Notes under the pieces: model-generated
The model's input: only the letters and a program-made list of their open reading frames with translations
Told to the model about the DNA's origin: nothing
Database searches by the model: none
Assembly: GCA_023079485.1 (NCBI GenBank)
Contig: CM041084.1
Span: 128,972,792-129,036,791, forward strand
DNA length: 64,000 bases
DNA from: Archilochus colubris
Taxonomy: Eukaryota; Chordata; Aves; Apodiformes; Trochilidae
Direction: 5' to 3'
Made by a program: the position numbers and the translations under genes
Shown here: piece by piece, positions 63,119 to 64,000 of the stretch
How positions within the stretch are numbered: position 1 is the stretch's first letter
How the letters are laid out: each line of letters opens with the position of its first letter

Positions 63119-64000
63119 AAATATGAGAAATGCTGGTGCCAGTCCTGGCTCCTTCCTTGAACATATCAGAATGTAGGATGCAATGCCTTGGGAATGTGAG
63201 GAGCCAGCTATGGTCCAGCACTGTCTCTGAGTGGAGAAGATCTCCTGGAACCCGTCTTGAGGGGAAGCCTGGGACAGAGCCATCAGGGTGGCTCTGGGCA
63301 TTGCCAGGTCCAGCACAGCTCCCTTTGAGTCCAGGATGCTCAGCCTAAGATGGATTCAATGTCTGTAGCTCACTCACCAGTCCTTATGAGAGCAAGCATA
63401 CAAGACACACACTGCCATCCTGACTACCTTGGTGGCTTCACTTGGCAAGGAGCCAGTCCAGGTATCCCTGTGCCCCTGGCACACATTATCCACAAATTAT
63501 CTACAAATTAGACTGCAATGGGAGAGCTGAAGGCTGTCCTCCAGGTTGTCATCTGCGTCTATGGTGGGACAGGAGGTGCTGATTAGCAAATCCTGGGATG
63601 TCTCTGTACCTTTGCTAGAAGGATTTAGGACCACTTTTATTACTGACAGACTACAGTGAATTGGTTCTCAGTGGTCCTGGAGATTTATAGTAATCACATC
63701 CCACAACATGCAGCAGCACAACACAGAGCAGATCAGCCTTACACAGAGGGTTTGCTGTGCTAGCTGAAATATTTACTTGTTCACATCAAAGTCATAAGGA
63801 ACTGTTTTATAGTCAGCATCTCAACAACAAATCACAAGAGTGTTTTTGCAGAGCCCATGTAACTGCATCAAATCTGGCCTAATATAAAAGACCATGGAAC
63901 AGAGACAGGCTTCTGTATACATCTCAAGTTCCTATAAATTAGATGTTGACCTTTTGCTTCCACAACTTCAGAGGCTACTTTCTTTCAAGTAGCCTCAGCA
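63119..64000. other. Unique non-coding DNA to window end
   Basis: No gene or repeat recognised downstream of the CR1 tail. Short frames on both strands at 63113-63348 are unrecognised and overlap. Confidence 0.55.

Overview
This is a 64 kb, AT-leaning piece of a vertebrate genome, almost certainly from a bird. The main evidence is a set of eleven 5'-truncated CR1 LINE fragments in both orientations. Several end in the avian-style octamer tail (ATTCTATG)n, and several keep readable C-terminal ORF2 peptide such as LGLFSLEK and EHW/RHWNxLPxEVV-type motifs. Between them lie a few old amniote-wide repeats (MIR-type CORE-SINE fragments and other decayed retroposons). Repeat density is low, which fits a bird better than a mammal, turtle or crocodilian. 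I cannot name the species.

I could not support any protein-coding gene, exon, rRNA or tRNA. All open reading frames are short (the longest is 190 codons), mostly lack family signatures, and occur at about the density expected by chance. The only recognisable protein traces are CR1 ORF2 relics. The window is best read as intergenic or deep intronic DNA. No operon, CRISPR or prokaryotic signal is present.

Layout: 0-9 kb is mostly unique sequence with a small CpG-rich patch at 3.4-3.6 kb. Two adjacent CR1 fragments lie at 9.2-9.9 kb. A MIR fragment is at 13.7 kb. A 12-bp minisatellite is at 18.9 kb. Between 19.4 and 22.5 kb is the most unusual structure: a 161-bp block assembled from a direct copy of DNA 1.3 kb upstream and an inverted copy of DNA about 1.5 kb downstream. 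A divergent CR1 is at 27.7 kb, a perfect 13-bp-arm hairpin at 34.07 kb, and a MIR at 37.2 kb. Further CR1 pieces lie at 34.6, 39.3, 41.2 and 44.5 kb. A cluster of three CR1s and one ancient repeat spans 49.5-53.8 kb. The longest and best preserved CR1 is at 62.2-63.1 kb.

The elements do not form a pathway. The window records retroposition, simple-repeat growth and one local rearrangement. Boundaries of old repeats are approximate because they come from recognising consensus-like phrases by eye, not from a repeat-masking run.
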